From Bosea sp. PAMC 26642 (lineage in GTDB: Bacteria > Pseudomonadota > Alphaproteobacteria > Rhizobiales > Beijerinckiaceae), in assembly GCF_001562255.1 (NCBI RefSeq), contig NZ_CP014301.1, positions 2,294,001 through 2,358,000 of the forward strand: a DNA stretch of 64,000 nt, in the 5' to 3' direction. Shown here in pieces: positions 18,584 to 30,984 of the stretch. Under the pieces are notes generated by a model. The model was given only the letters and a program-made list of their open reading frames with translations. It was not told where the DNA came from and did no database searches. Within the stretch, counting starts at the first letter, position 1, and every line of letters starts with the position of its first letter. Made by a program: the position numbers and the translations under genes.

Positions 18584-19276
18584 ATGTCCTGGCGCGATTT
18601 CTGGAACGGCGAGCACTCCATCTATGTCTCGCCGCGCCACAAGGCGCTGCATTACCGTCAGATCGCCCGCGACATCGTCGCCCACATCCCGGCCTCGAAC
18701 GCGACCGTCCTCGATGTCGGCTGCGGCGAGGCGCTGAGCGCCGATCTGGTCGCCGCCACCTGCGCTCGTCTCTATCTCTGCGAGGCCGCCCCCAGCGTCC
18801 GCGACCGGCTGCGCGCCATGTTCGGCAGGCTCGGCCATGTCGAGATCGTCTCGCCAGACGAGGTCGAGGCCCTTCCGGACGCCACGCTCGACCTCGTCGT
18901 CGCCAATTCGCTGATCCAGTATCTGGGCCGCGAGGAACTCGTATCCGTCCTGCATGTATGGCTCGCCAAGCTGAAGCCCGGCGGGAAGCTCGTCGTCGCC
19001 GACGTGATCCCGCCCGACATCAGCCCGCTAACGGACGCTTCGCAGCTGCTGGCCTTCGCCTGGCGCGGCGGCTTCCTGGGCGCCGCGTTGACGGGTCTGG
19101 TGCGAACCGCCTTCTCGGACTACCGCAAGCTCAGGGCGCAATACGGCTTATCGACCTATACCGACGCACAGATCATCGCGATAATGGCTGAAGCCGGATA
19201 CGACACGATCGGCCGCCAGCCGAATTTCGGCCACAACGCGCATCGGATGACGTTTGCGGCCAAAAAGCCGGCCTGA
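18584..19276 (+). CDS. Class I SAM-dependent methyltransferase
   Basis: A 230-residue methyltransferase with the Rossmann-like class I fold. Motif I is ATVLDVGCGEALSADLVAA near residue 42, followed by an acidic residue at the end of strand 2 (LYLCEAA). The post-motif region DLVVANSLIQYLGREEL resembles methyltransferase type 11 proteins. The substrate is unknown. ATG 18584 follows GGCGGAA. It sits 79 bp after the PilZ gene in the same direction and may share its transcript. Confidence 0.85.
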   Translation: MSWRDFWNGEHSIYVSPRHKALHYRQIARDIVAHIPASNATVLDVGCGEALSADLVAATCARLYLCEAAPSVRDRLRAMFGRLGHVEIVSPDEVEALPDATLDLVVANSLIQYLGREELVSVLHVWLAKLKPGGKLVVADVIPPDISPLTDASQLLAFAWRGGFLGAALTGLVRTAFSDYRKLRAQYGLSTYTDAQIIAIMAEAGYDTIGRQPNFGHNAHRMTFAAKKPA

Positions 19277-19296
19277 GCCGCTCCCACGCCCGACAT

Positions 19297-19740
19297 TCAG
19301 CTTTTTCGGTCGGCAAAACTGAAGAACTTGTGTCCTAGAAACGAGAACACCATCACGATCCCGGTCGTGACGAACTGCATCGGTAGATAGGGCAGGCCGG
19401 CTCTCGCGACGAAGACATGCATCAGCGCGCCGGTCAGCACGAAACCACCAAGCGCGATCAGGGCGAAGCGCCAGCTCGCCTGCGCATGGCTATGTGTCGC
19501 ATCGAAGGTCAGCCATCGGTTCAGCAAATAGGAGACCACCGCGCCGAGCACGAAGCCCGCCAGCGTCGCCGGCACCGGATCGATATGCGCAAGCTCGACC
19601 AGCCCGATCAGCGTCGCATAGTGCGCGACAGCCGTGATGCCGCCGGCGACGATATAGGCCATGAGCTGGCGGAACTGGCGAGGGTAGCGGCGAAGCGGCA
19701 TGGCGGCGACCTTAAGGCGCAAGCCGGCCGGCTTGTCCAT
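19297..19740 (-). CDS. GtrA family membrane protein
   Basis: A 147-residue protein with four hydrophobic segments and the GtrA pattern: RQLMAYIVAGGITAVAHYAT, a central FVLGAVVSYLLNRWLTF motif, and the C-terminal FLGHKFFSF. GtrA-like proteins take part in transfer of sugar-lipid carriers or cell-surface polysaccharide synthesis. There is no glycosyltransferase next to it here. Start choice is uncertain: ATG at 19740 or ATG at 19701, which begins closer to the conserved domain and has AAGG about 11 bases upstream. Confidence 0.82.
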   Translation of the reverse strand: MDKPAGLRLKVAAMPLRRYPRQFRQLMAYIVAGGITAVAHYATLIGLVELAHIDPVPATLAGFVLGAVVSYLLNRWLTFDATHSHAQASWRFALIALGGFVLTGALMHVFVARAGLPYLPMQFVTTGIVMVFSFLGHKFFSFADRKS

Positions 19741-19887
19741 GGCCGGTGGACCGATGACGCTTTCCGCTTTCCCCCGCCGCTCCTCACCTCTATAGCGAGC
19801 GCCTAGCATTCATTCAGGCGCTCGCCCGGTTCCGCTCGCTCGATCGGACAGGGGCTACGCGCGCCCTCGCGAGACAAAGCCGAGCCC

Positions 19888-23250
<3,363 letters not shown>

Positions 23251-23353
23251 TAGCGGCGCGGCGAGGCAGTTTACAAAAACGATCGGAAGCCGGGACGCAG
23301 GCCGCGCCAAAAGCGGCCGGCGGCTCATCGCTTTCGACAACTGGGACGGGACG

Positions 23354-23830
23354 ATGGAAAAGGTACCTATGACCGCGGGCGGGTTCGCCGCGCTGGAGGC
23401 GGAGCTGAAGGACCGCCAGCAGGTGCAGCGGCAGCGCATCATCCATGCGATCTCGGAAGCGCGCGCGCATGGCGATCTCTCGGAGAATGCCGAATATCAC
23501 GCTGCCAAGGAGTCGCAGGCTCTCAACGAAGGCCGCATCCAGGAACTCGAATCGCTGATCGGCCGGGCCGATATCATCGACATCTCCAAGCTCGCCGGAA
23601 GCGACACGATCAAGTTCGGCGCTACGGTCCAGCTGATCGACGACGATACCGAAGAGAAGAAGAGCTACCAGATCGTCGGCGAGCCGGAGGCCGATGTGCG
23701 CTCGGGCAAGGTCTCGATCGGCTCGCCGATCGCACGCGCCCTGATCGGCAAGAAGGTAGGCGACTCGGTGCAGGTCAACACGCCCGGCGGCGGCAAGTCC
23801 TACGAGGTGGTCAGCGTCGTTTTCCGCTGA
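23354..23830 (+). CDS. greA: Transcription elongation factor GreA
   Basis: A 158-residue factor that rescues backtracked RNA polymerase by stimulating transcript cleavage. The N-terminal coiled coil ([20 protein letters not shown] onward) bears the acidic tip in [18 protein letters not shown] at residues 40-57, and the C-terminal FKBP-like domain ends with [11 protein letters not shown]. Length matches the family. The start at 23354 is the GreA-like N-terminus ([10 protein letters not shown]); upstream in-frame codons are non-homologous. The carB-greA order is one I associate with other alphaproteobacteria. Confidence 0.97.
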   Translation: MEKVPMTAGGFAALEAELKDRQQVQRQRIIHAISEARAHGDLSENAEYHAAKESQALNEGRIQELESLIGRADIIDISKLAGSDTIKFGATVQLIDDDTEEKKSYQIVGEPEADVRSGKVSIGSPIARALIGKKVGDSVQVNTPGGGKSYEVVSVVFR

Positions 23831-23836
23831 TCGGAG

Positions 23837-23930
23837 CGTCATGGTCGGGCTTGCCCCGACCATCTCGGAAACCAGCGCCTTCTCGTCATGAGATGCTCGG
23901 GTCGAAGCTTCGCTCCGCCCGAGAATGACG
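23837..23930. repeat. Dispersed hyphenated palindrome, variant of family A
   Basis: A 94-bp element opening CGTCATGGTCGGGCTTGCCC and closing GCCCGAGAATGACG, between greA and the convergent marC gene. It contains an inner local hairpin (GGTCGGGC-TT-GCCCCGACC) and shares its terminal GTCAT/ATGAC with family A. It may act as a transcript end for greA. Confidence 0.7.
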
Positions 23931-23949
23931 CTAATTCGCCGGCCGTCGC

Positions 23950-24585
23950 CTAACCCGCAATCACCACCCGCAGCGCCCTCACGATCCCGTCCACCGCGAC
24001 GCTCGCCAGGACCAGCCCCATCACGCGGCTGATCACGCTGGCGCCGGCATTCCCGATCAGCGCGATGATGCGGGACGCGCCGAACATCAGCACAAGCGTG
24101 ATCGCGAGGATCACCACGATCTCCACCACCGTCTCCGCCTGCTCGCGCAGGCTGAAGCGGGAATTGTCGGTCACCGTCATCACCGTCAGCATGGCGCCAG
24201 GGCTGGCGATGCTCGGGATCGCCAGCGGGTAGACCGCGCGCTCCAGATCCGATGAACGCATCAGCTTCTGGTCCTCCTCCAGCTTCGATTCGCCGAAGAT
24301 CATCGTCAGCGCGAACAGGAAGAGCACGATGTTGCCGGCGATCTCGAACGAGGTCAGCGCGATCTCCATCGCTGTCAGCAGCACCTGACCGGCGACCACG
24401 AAGAACACCAGCACACCAAAGGCGACCAGCGTCCCGCGGATCGCGACGGCCCGCGCTGCGGCAGCACTCATTCCGGCCGTGACGGCCAGGAAGACCGGCA
24501 GTGTGCCGATCGGGTCGATGACGACCCAGAGCTTGACGAACTCCGTGAACATGCGACGCGCGGCCCCCGCCAGTGATAGATCCAT
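23950..24585 (-). CDS. MarC family membrane protein
   Basis: A 211-residue integral membrane protein of the MarC family, with about six hydrophobic segments and the typical blocks FVKLWVVIDPIGTLPVFLAV, FEIAGNIVLFLFALTMIFGE and YPLAIPSIASPGAMLTVM. The family has no established transport substrate; an older link with multiple antibiotic resistance was not supported by later work on E. coli. Start ATG 24585 is favoured, ATG 24552 being the alternative at the first membrane segment. Confidence 0.88.
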   Translation of the reverse strand: MDLSLAGAARRMFTEFVKLWVVIDPIGTLPVFLAVTAGMSAAAARAVAIRGTLVAFGVLVFFVVAGQVLLTAMEIALTSFEIAGNIVLFLFALTMIFGESKLEEDQKLMRSSDLERAVYPLAIPSIASPGAMLTVMTVTDNSRFSLREQAETVVEIVVILAITLVLMFGASRIIALIGNAGASVISRVMGLVLASVAVDGIVRALRVVIAG

Positions 24586-24691
24586 TAAGCACGACGGGTG
24601 GCAACGCCCCAACCACAGCCTTCCACTCGACCCGGCTTGGCCAAGCCGTCGCGGCGCACTACATTTCCCTCATGATCACCGGAGACAGCCG

Positions 24692-25207
24692 ATGACGACG
24701 CGTCGGAAATTTTTCGCTCTGGCACTGGCCGGCTCGGCCCTGACGATGCTGGCGGCATGTCAGCCACGCTCCGCGCTGCAGCCTGCTGGCACACGGATCG
24801 GCGCCATCCGCGTCGATGTTTCGCGCATCGCCGCTCAGGGCTGGGGCGAGAACGCCCGCAATATCCAGCTCGCCATGGAGCGCAAGCTCGCCACGATACT
24901 AGGCCCGGCCTACCAGCCCGGCGCCGGCCCCACCCTGCAGGTCGTCGTGCGCGGCGTTTGGCTCGCGAGCTATGCGGGCGGCGGCGGTGGCAGCAAACCC
25001 CGCGACGGCGGCTCCAGCAATGACAATTTCGACAGCGAGACGACGCTCATCGGCTCCGGCGGCCGCATCCTGGGCAGCTACCCCGTCCTTTCGACCATCT
25101 CGTCGGGTTCGGGCGGCCCCTGGTATAGGCCAGATGTCGATCAGCGCCGCATCGCGGCCCTGATCGAGAACAACGCGCTCTGGATCAGGCGCTACGTCCT
25201 GGGCTGA
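24692..25207 (+). CDS. Hypothetical exported lipoprotein
   Basis: A 171-residue protein of unknown function. The N-terminus has RRKFF followed by a hydrophobic stretch and a lipobox (MLAAC, Cys about residue 22), so it should be an outer or inner membrane lipoprotein; the paired arginines raise the chance of Tat export. The mature part has a Gly/Ser/Asp-rich segment around residues 95-120 and no family I recognise. Its 3' end overlaps that of the convergent GNAT gene by 16 bp. Confidence 0.7.
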   Translation: MTTRRKFFALALAGSALTMLAACQPRSALQPAGTRIGAIRVDVSRIAAQGWGENARNIQLAMERKLATILGPAYQPGAGPTLQVVVRGVWLASYAGGGGGSKPRDGGSSNDNFDSETTLIGSGGRILGSYPVLSTISSGSGGPWYRPDVDQRRIAALIENNALWIRRYVLG

Positions 25208-25668
25208 GCCGGGGCAGACGCATTCGCAGGCCTCCTGATCTGGAAGGCCGTCTTGCCGCGCTGAAAGCCGCAGGCTTCATAAAAGGCAAGAACGGCGGCA
25301 TCGGTCCGGCCGGTCATGAGCATCTTGTAGCAGCCTTCGGACCACGACTGGTCGATCGCTGCCTGAATGACGCGCTTCCCGAAGCCGAGACCCCGGACGG
25401 ATCGATCGCTGACGACGTTCTCGATGATTGCGAAAGGTCTCTGTTCGCGCGTCAGATTGGGCACGATCAGCAAGACGCAGGTCGCCACTGCCCGCCCCTC
25501 ATGTTCGGCGACATGAACCGTCATCATCTCGCTGGCGAGAATGCGGCGCCACGTCTCGCCGGCTTCCGTTGGCTCCGGCAGCAGATCTCCAGGGCTGAGC
25601 TGCGCGTAGAGCGCGAGGATCGCCGGCAGATCTTCGACGACGGCCTTGCGGATGACGGCATCCATCAT
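25192..25668 (-). CDS. GNAT family N-acetyltransferase
   Basis: A 158-residue acetyltransferase: IRKAVVEDLPAILALYAQL at the N-terminus, IENVVSDRSVRGLGFGKRVI as the acetyl-CoA-binding motif A (R-G-x-G-F-G-K) and AVLAFYEACGFQRGKTAF as motif B. The substrate is unknown. It begins 10 bp after the stop of the Lrp-type regulator gene, so it is probably the second gene of that operon and a candidate target of amino-acid-responsive control. Start is ATG 25668 (ATG 25665 also possible), with GAGCGAGAG as ribosome site. Confidence 0.85.
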   Translation of the reverse strand: MMDAVIRKAVVEDLPAILALYAQLSPGDLLPEPTEAGETWRRILASEMMTVHVAEHEGRAVATCVLLIVPNLTREQRPFAIIENVVSDRSVRGLGFGKRVIQAAIDQSWSEGCYKMLMTGRTDAAVLAFYEACGFQRGKTAFQIRRPANASAPAQPRT

Positions 25669-25678
25669 CGTCTCTCGC

Positions 25679-26143
25679 TCAGCCCAGCGGCACGATCGGC
25701 TCGTCTTTGACCCGGTCGAGCGCGAGCGCCGTGCGAACATTGCGGACATTGGGCAGCGCCGTCAGGTCGCCGACGAACTCCTGGAAGGCCTTCAGGTCCG
25801 GCGCAACGCATTTCAGAACGAAATCGATGTCGCCCGAGAGCTTCCAGCATTCGCGCACCGCGTCCCAGGACCGGATGCGCGCCTGGAAGGCCTCCAGATC
25901 GGCTTCGGCCTGACTGGCGAGATGGACGAAGGCGAAGCAGACGACCTCGAGCCCGAGTTTTCGCTCGTCGAGCAAGGCGCGGTAGCCGGTGATCAGCCCG
26001 GCCTCCTCCAGCGCCCTCACGCGCCGCAGGCAGGGCGGCGGCGAAATCCCGACCCGGCTCGCCAGCTCGACATTGGTCATGCGGCCATCGCCCTGGAGCT
26101 CGCGCAGGATGCGCAGGTCGATGTCGTCGAGTTTCGATCGCAC
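25679..26143 (-). CDS. Lrp/AsnC family transcriptional regulator
   Basis: A 154-residue feast/famine regulator. The N-terminal winged helix reads LDDIDLRILRELQGDGRMTN, then VELASRVGISPPPCLRRVRA; the C-terminal RAM ligand domain contains WKLSGDIDFVLKCVAPDLKA. Such proteins sense amino acids and act as dimers to octamers. The start is taken as GTG 26143, which begins just before the conserved domain and has no in-frame ATG competitor nearby. It is followed by a GNAT gene and lies divergent from the DUF1022 gene with 59 bp between starts. Confidence 0.88.
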   Translation of the reverse strand: MRSKLDDIDLRILRELQGDGRMTNVELASRVGISPPPCLRRVRALEEAGLITGYRALLDERKLGLEVVCFAFVHLASQAEADLEAFQARIRSWDAVRECWKLSGDIDFVLKCVAPDLKAFQEFVGDLTALPNVRNVRTALALDRVKDEPIVPLG

Positions 26144-26202
26144 GAAAGGCCCCGGAAAAGGTCGCGCTGGTGTAGACGCAGGCGACAGGCGATACAAGGC
26201 GC

Positions 26203-27210
26203 GTGCCGCGACTGGAGATCGCCTTGCCTGCCGACCACCCCATCCCAACCATCTGGACCTTGACCGACGGCAAGGCAGGCGACGAGCCGCAATGCATCGG
26301 CGTCGCCGAACGGCTTGGCGTCGTACCGGACATCCGCCGCGTCGCGCCGCGAAAGCCCTGGACATGGCTGATGCCGCGCGGGCCGATCGATCCGCATGAG
26401 GGCCCCGATCGGGACGGCAGCCCGATCCGCCCGCCCTTCCCCGATATCGTCATCGCCTCAGGCCGGCGCGCCATCCCATATGTCCGGGCCGTCAAGAAGG
26501 CGTCGAACGGGCGAACCTTCACCGTCATCCTGAAGGATCCTCGCACGGGGACGGACGCTGCCGATTTCATCTGGGTCGCCGAGCATGACCGCCTGCGCGG
26601 CGACAACGTCCTCGTCACCACGACCTCGCCGCACCGGCTCAGCCTCGTGCAACTCGAAAAGGCTCGCAACGACCCGCCAGCCGCAATCGCCGCCCTGCCC
26701 TCACCGCGCGCAGCAGTGCTGGTCGGCGGCGATAGCCGGCACCATCGTTTCCGTCCCCAGGACATCGCCCGCTTCGCCGAACTGCTCGACCAGTTTGCAA
26801 GCTCCGGCGTCGCACTGATGGGCTCTCGCTCGCGCCGCACCACGCCCGCCCTAGACAGCGCGGTGGCGGAGGTCTTCGCCCGCCATAAGGGCTGGTGGTG
26901 GGACGGGACCGGCGACAACCCCTATATCGCGCTGCTCGCCAATGCCGACGCCGTCGTCGCCACCGCCGATTCGACCAACATGATCGGCGAAGCGACCGCG
27001 ACCGGCGTGCCGATCCTGGTCTTCGAGCCCCATGGCGGCCATGGCAAGCTGGCGAAGTTCCTGGAAGCGCTCAAGCGACAGGGGGCTGTGCATCACTTCG
27101 ACGGCCGGCTTGAAGGGGCGCGGTACGAGCCTGTAGACTCGACCGATGTCATCGCAGCGGCGGTGCGCGAGGGCTGGCTCCGGCACCGGACCGAACTGGG
27201 CCTCAAATGA
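26203..27210 (+). CDS. ELM1-like (DUF1022) family protein
   Basis: A 335-residue protein matching the mitochondrial-fission ELM1 family, whose bacterial members have a glycosyltransferase-like double Rossmann fold. Diagnostic blocks are WTLTDGKAGDEPQCIGVAE near the N-terminus, DIVIASGRRAIPYVRAVKK, FIWVAEHDRLRGDNVL and VVATADSTNMIGEATATGVP near the C-terminus. The bacterial function is unknown; a role in envelope glycosylation is a guess from fold only. The start is GTG 26203 with AAGG upstream. Confidence 0.85.
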   Translation: MPRLEIALPADHPIPTIWTLTDGKAGDEPQCIGVAERLGVVPDIRRVAPRKPWTWLMPRGPIDPHEGPDRDGSPIRPPFPDIVIASGRRAIPYVRAVKKASNGRTFTVILKDPRTGTDAADFIWVAEHDRLRGDNVLVTTTSPHRLSLVQLEKARNDPPAAIAALPSPRAAVLVGGDSRHHRFRPQDIARFAELLDQFASSGVALMGSRSRRTTPALDSAVAEVFARHKGWWWDGTGDNPYIALLANADAVVATADSTNMIGEATATGVPILVFEPHGGHGKLAKFLEALKRQGAVHHFDGRLEGARYEPVDSTDVIAAAVREGWLRHRTELGLK

Positions 27211-27224
27211 CAACCCGACTATGC

Positions 27225-27336
27225 CGTCATCCCGAGCGTAGCGAAGCGGAGACCCGGGATCCACGCCAGAACGCATGTCGGAATAGTTCCGGCATGGATC
27301 CCGGATCGGCGCGGCTGCGCCGCTTGTCCGGGATGA
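27225..27336. repeat. Dispersed hyphenated palindrome, family A copy 3
   Basis: A 112-bp imperfect inverted repeat between the ELM1-like gene and trxB, opening CGTCATCCCGAGCGTAGCGA and closing GCTTGTCCGGGATGA. An inner near-palindrome surrounds CGGAATAGTTCCGGCATGGA. It is related to the other family A copies and could terminate the upstream transcript. Confidence 0.8.
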
Positions 27337-28398
<1,062 letters not shown>

Positions 28399-28511
28399 TC
28401 CACATCTGATGATGCATCACCAATGCTGATGGATTTTGTCACCAGATTCAGTGTGGAAAATGCAGCTTGATGTCTTGCAGACATTGACGCGCAAGGGTTT
28501 TGCACCCCAAC

Positions 28512-28526
28512 ATGCGTTAAACGCAT
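28512..28526 (+). promoter_or_regulatory. LysR-type T-N11-A box before lsrB
   Basis: ATGCGTT-A-AACGCAT is a perfect 15-bp palindrome with a T-N11-A core, 17 bp before the GTG start of lsrB. TTGACG at 28484-28489 is a plausible -35, which would place the box over the -10/start region, as expected for negative autoregulation. The same outer bases (ATGCG....ACGCAT) recur at 29531-29545. Confidence 0.6.
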
Positions 28527-28542
28527 AACAGGGGGGATAGCG

Positions 28543-29433
28543 GTGGATTGGGACCGCATCAGGATTTTTTATACCGTCGCTGAATCCGGCAGCTTTACCA
28601 AGGCGGGAGACGTTCTGGGCCTGAGTCAGTCTGCGGTCAGCCGCCAGATCGGCGCGCTGGAGCGCGAATTGCGCGCGCCCCTGTTCCACAGGCACACGCG
28701 CGGGCTGATTCTCACCGAGCAGGGCGAGCTTCTTTGGCGCGCCGCGCGCGAGATGACGCAGCGGCTGGAGCGCACCCGTGCCCAGCTCTCGGAGACCCGC
28801 GAGCATCCCTCGGGAGAGCTCAAGGTCACGGCGACGCGCGGCCTCGGCGGCCACTGGCTGACACCGCGTCTGGCCGAGTTCCTCGACCTCTACCCCGACA
28901 TCAAGGTCGACCTGATTCTCACCGACGAGGAACTCGATCTCTCGATGCGCGAGGCCGATATCGCCATCCGCCTGCGCCAGCCGCAGCAGCCCGACCTGAT
29001 CCAGCGCAAGCTCTTCACCGTGCATTTCCACGTCTACGGATCGCCGGCCTATGTGAAGCGCTTCGGCGAGCCCAAGAGCTATGAGGAGCTGGACAATCAC
29101 CGCATCCTCTCCTTCGGGGGCACATCCCCGTCCTATCTGACGGCCGTGCACTGGCTCGGCACGCTCGGCCGCGACCAGCGCAACCCGCGCCCGATCCATC
29201 TGACCGTGAACAACATCACGGCGATGAAGCGCGCCGTGGATTCCGGCGCCGGCATCGCGGTTCTGCCCGATTACCTGATCGAGACCGGCTCCCCGCTCGT
29301 GCAGCTGATGCGCGAGACCGAGATGCCGCAGCTCGAAAGCTATCTCGTCTATCCGGAAGAGATGAAATCGGTCGCCCGCGTCCAGGTCTTCCGCGATTTC
29401 CTGATCCAGAAGGCCCAGCGCTGGACCTACTGA
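28543..29433 (+). CDS. lsrB: LysR family regulator, LsrB/VtlR type
   Basis: A 296-residue LysR-type regulator that matches LsrB of Sinorhizobium/Agrobacterium and VtlR of Brucella, known for control of envelope, oxidative stress and AbcR small RNA genes. The winged helix is MDWDRIRIFYTVAESGSFTK, then LSQSAVSRQIGALERELRAP; the effector domain starts near residue 92. The assignment rests on the sequence type and on the trxB neighbour. The protein contains no cysteine, so direct thiol sensing is excluded. GTG 28543 follows GGGGGGATAG, a strong ribosome site. A T-N11-A palindrome lies upstream and a second one downstream before a probable small RNA. Confidence 0.88.
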   Translation: MDWDRIRIFYTVAESGSFTKAGDVLGLSQSAVSRQIGALERELRAPLFHRHTRGLILTEQGELLWRAAREMTQRLERTRAQLSETREHPSGELKVTATRGLGGHWLTPRLAEFLDLYPDIKVDLILTDEELDLSMREADIAIRLRQPQQPDLIQRKLFTVHFHVYGSPAYVKRFGEPKSYEELDNHRILSFGGTSPSYLTAVHWLGTLGRDQRNPRPIHLTVNNITAMKRAVDSGAGIAVLPDYLIETGSPLVQLMRETEMPQLESYLVYPEEMKSVARVQVFRDFLIQKAQRWTY

Positions 29434-29530
29434 ATGTGCAGCGCTACGGCGGCCCGATGGGCGCCGTAGCGCGTTGCACGCATATTTCACAACGCGTTAT
29501 CGGCTAATTTGACTGAAATACCCAAGACTC

Positions 29531-29596
29531 ATGCGCTGGACGCATGTCTGCCCCAGGCAATGCTGCATTGCAAAAAGGCAGGTGCTGCCCGATATA
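29531..29596 (+). promoter_or_regulatory. LsrB-type box and promoter of the small RNA
   Basis: ATGCGCTGGACGCAT at 29531-29545 repeats the ATGCG....ACGCAT pattern of the palindrome before lsrB. Downstream lie TTGCAA (29568-29573) and GATATA (29591-29596) with a 17-bp spacer, predicting a start near 29603. The box centre is therefore about 65 bp upstream of the start, the classic position for LysR-type activation. Confidence 0.6.
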
Positions 29597-29602
29597 GCAA
29601 AC

Positions 29603-29742
29603 ACGGTTGTTCGCAACGGGCTCCGCTAACTCCTCCCGGCGTCGAGTTCGTTGCAGCCGTTCCCCTCTGAAATGTTTGGCGCTTGCGCCATGCATTTCAA
29701 ACTTCAAAAGCCGGCTCCCTTTGGGGACGCCGGCTTTTTTTT
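29603..29742 (+). ncRNA. Probable AbcR/alpha-r15-type trans-acting small RNA
   Basis: A ~140-nt transcript predicted between lsrB and the flavin reductase gene. It has a 5' region with GTTG-TTCG-CAAC, an unpaired CU-rich stretch (AACTCCTCCC, 29629-29637), and a second one (GTTCCCCTCT, 29659-29668). Next is a hairpin with GAAATG (29669-29674) pairing CATTTC (29693-29698) and inner GGCGC/GCGCC. It ends in a strong intrinsic terminator. AbcR sRNAs have this plan, base-pair with ribosome sites of ABC-transporter mRNAs through CU-rich motifs with Hfq, and usually adjoin a LysR gene. Coordinates of the 5' end are predicted, not measured. Confidence 0.7.
29710..29742 (+). terminator. Intrinsic terminator of the small RNA
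   Basis: GCCGGC (29710-29715) plus TCCC pair with GGGA and GCCGGC (29729-29734), with one bulged base and a TTTG loop, followed by eight T (29735-29742). On the minus strand the stem is followed by TTTTG, so it may also serve the convergent flavin reductase gene, which ends 10 bp away. Confidence 0.92.
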
Positions 29743-29751
29743 GATAAGTCT

Positions 29752-30306
29752 TCAAGCCGCGAGCTTGGCGACGAGGCTCGCGAAGCGATCGATGAAGCCC
29801 TGCAGAAACTCGCGCGTGCCGGCATCGGTGACATCATGGGCGTCGTCGACGAGGCCCTGCTTGTAGGTCAGGAAAACCGGTCCGCCCATGACGAGCGCGC
29901 CCTGATTGCCGAGGATGTCGCGCAAATGCTGCTGCGCTAGCGCGGTGCCAATGGCGCCCGGGCTCGTGCCGGTGATGGCGATCGGCTTGCCGGACCAGAC
30001 GCCCTTGCCGGACGGGCGCGCCGCCCAGTCGATCGCATTCTTCAGGACCGCCGGGATCGAGCGGTTATGCTCGGGCGTTACCACCAGCACGGCATCGGCC
30101 GAAGCGATCTCGTCCTTCAGCCGGGTCGCGGCCTGTGGCCAGGCTGCACCCTCCAAATCCTGATTGTACATCGGAAGGTCGTCGATCCGCACGACATGCA
30201 TCTCGAAGGAGGCGGCGCCGAGCTTGGCGAGCGCCAGCGCGACCTTCCGATTGATCGAGGCACTGCGGTTGCTGCCGGTGATGACGGCGAGCTTGAACTT
30301 GGCCAT
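29752..30306 (-). CDS. NADPH-dependent FMN reductase family protein
   Basis: A 184-residue flavodoxin-fold oxidoreductase of the NADPH-dependent FMN reductase group (related to chromate and azo reductases). The phosphate-binding loop is GSNRSASINRKVA at residues 11-23, and TPEHNRSIPAVLKNAIDWAAR is the diagnostic FMN block. It is cytoplasmic and probably reduces quinones or other electrophiles with two electrons. ATG 30306 follows AGGAATATC. Confidence 0.9.
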   Translation of the reverse strand: MAKFKLAVITGSNRSASINRKVALALAKLGAASFEMHVVRIDDLPMYNQDLEGAAWPQAATRLKDEIASADAVLVVTPEHNRSIPAVLKNAIDWAARPSGKGVWSGKPIAITGTSPGAIGTALAQQHLRDILGNQGALVMGGPVFLTYKQGLVDDAHDVTDAGTREFLQGFIDRFASLVAKLAA

Positions 30307-30397
30307 GAGATATTCCTGTAAGGCGAAACGGGATGGGGAGAACGATCCGACATCCTCTTAGAAGTGCCTCACGGGCGAGAGCAAGACTCCGTCACGG

Positions 30398-30961
30398 TCA
30401 GCGCCGCCGCGCCTCCAACGGCAGCGCCTCGAACAGGCCGGGCTCGGCGCTGGTGCGGGCCTTCTCGATCGTCAGCATTTTCAGCTTGGTCTCGACGCCG
30501 CCATCGGCCGAGAATCCGCCGGTCCGGCCGCCCGCCGCCAGCACACGATGGCAGGGCACGATCGGCGCGAACGGGTTTTGTCCAAGCGCGACCCCGACCG
30601 CGCGCGCCGCGCCGGGCTCGCCGATCCGGGCGGCGACCTCGCCATAGGTCAGCGTTTCGCCCGGCGGGATCGTCAGCGCGACGTCATAGACTTTTCGATT
30701 AAACGCGGACGTCAGGTCGAGCGCGATCGGCAGATGCGACAGGTCGCGCGGCTCGCCATCCAGCAGCGCCACGATATCGGCGATCGCCGCCGCGATGAAC
30801 GGAACGGGCTTGGCCTCGTCCGCTTCGGCAAAGCGTTTGACCAGCCGGCGCCGCGCAGTCTCCTCGTCGCGTTCGGGCAACTGCGCGCCGATGATGCGCT
30901 CGCCCTGCCAGACAAGCGCGCAAGAGCCGATCGCGGTCTCGAAAAGGCAATATTGCTGCAT
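30398..30961 (-). CDS. ogt: Methylated-DNA--protein-cysteine methyltransferase
   Basis: A 187-residue suicide DNA repair protein that takes the methyl group from O6-methylguanine. The acceptor is Cys137 in VPCHRV, and the helix-turn-helix block TYGEVAARIGEPGAARAVGV precedes it. The N-terminal ribonuclease-like domain is present. It begins 23 bp after the msrP stop in the same direction, and ATG 30961 is favoured over a GTG at 30988 that overlaps msrP. The two are probably co-transcribed. Confidence 0.92.
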   Translation of the reverse strand: MQQYCLFETAIGSCALVWQGERIIGAQLPERDEETARRRLVKRFAEADEAKPVPFIAAAIADIVALLDGEPRDLSHLPIALDLTSAFNRKVYDVALTIPPGETLTYGEVAARIGEPGAARAVGVALGQNPFAPIVPCHRVLAAGGRTGGFSADGGVETKLKMLTIEKARTSAEPGLFEALPLEARRR

Positions 30962-30984
30962 GATTTCGCCCTGCGGCGAGAGCC

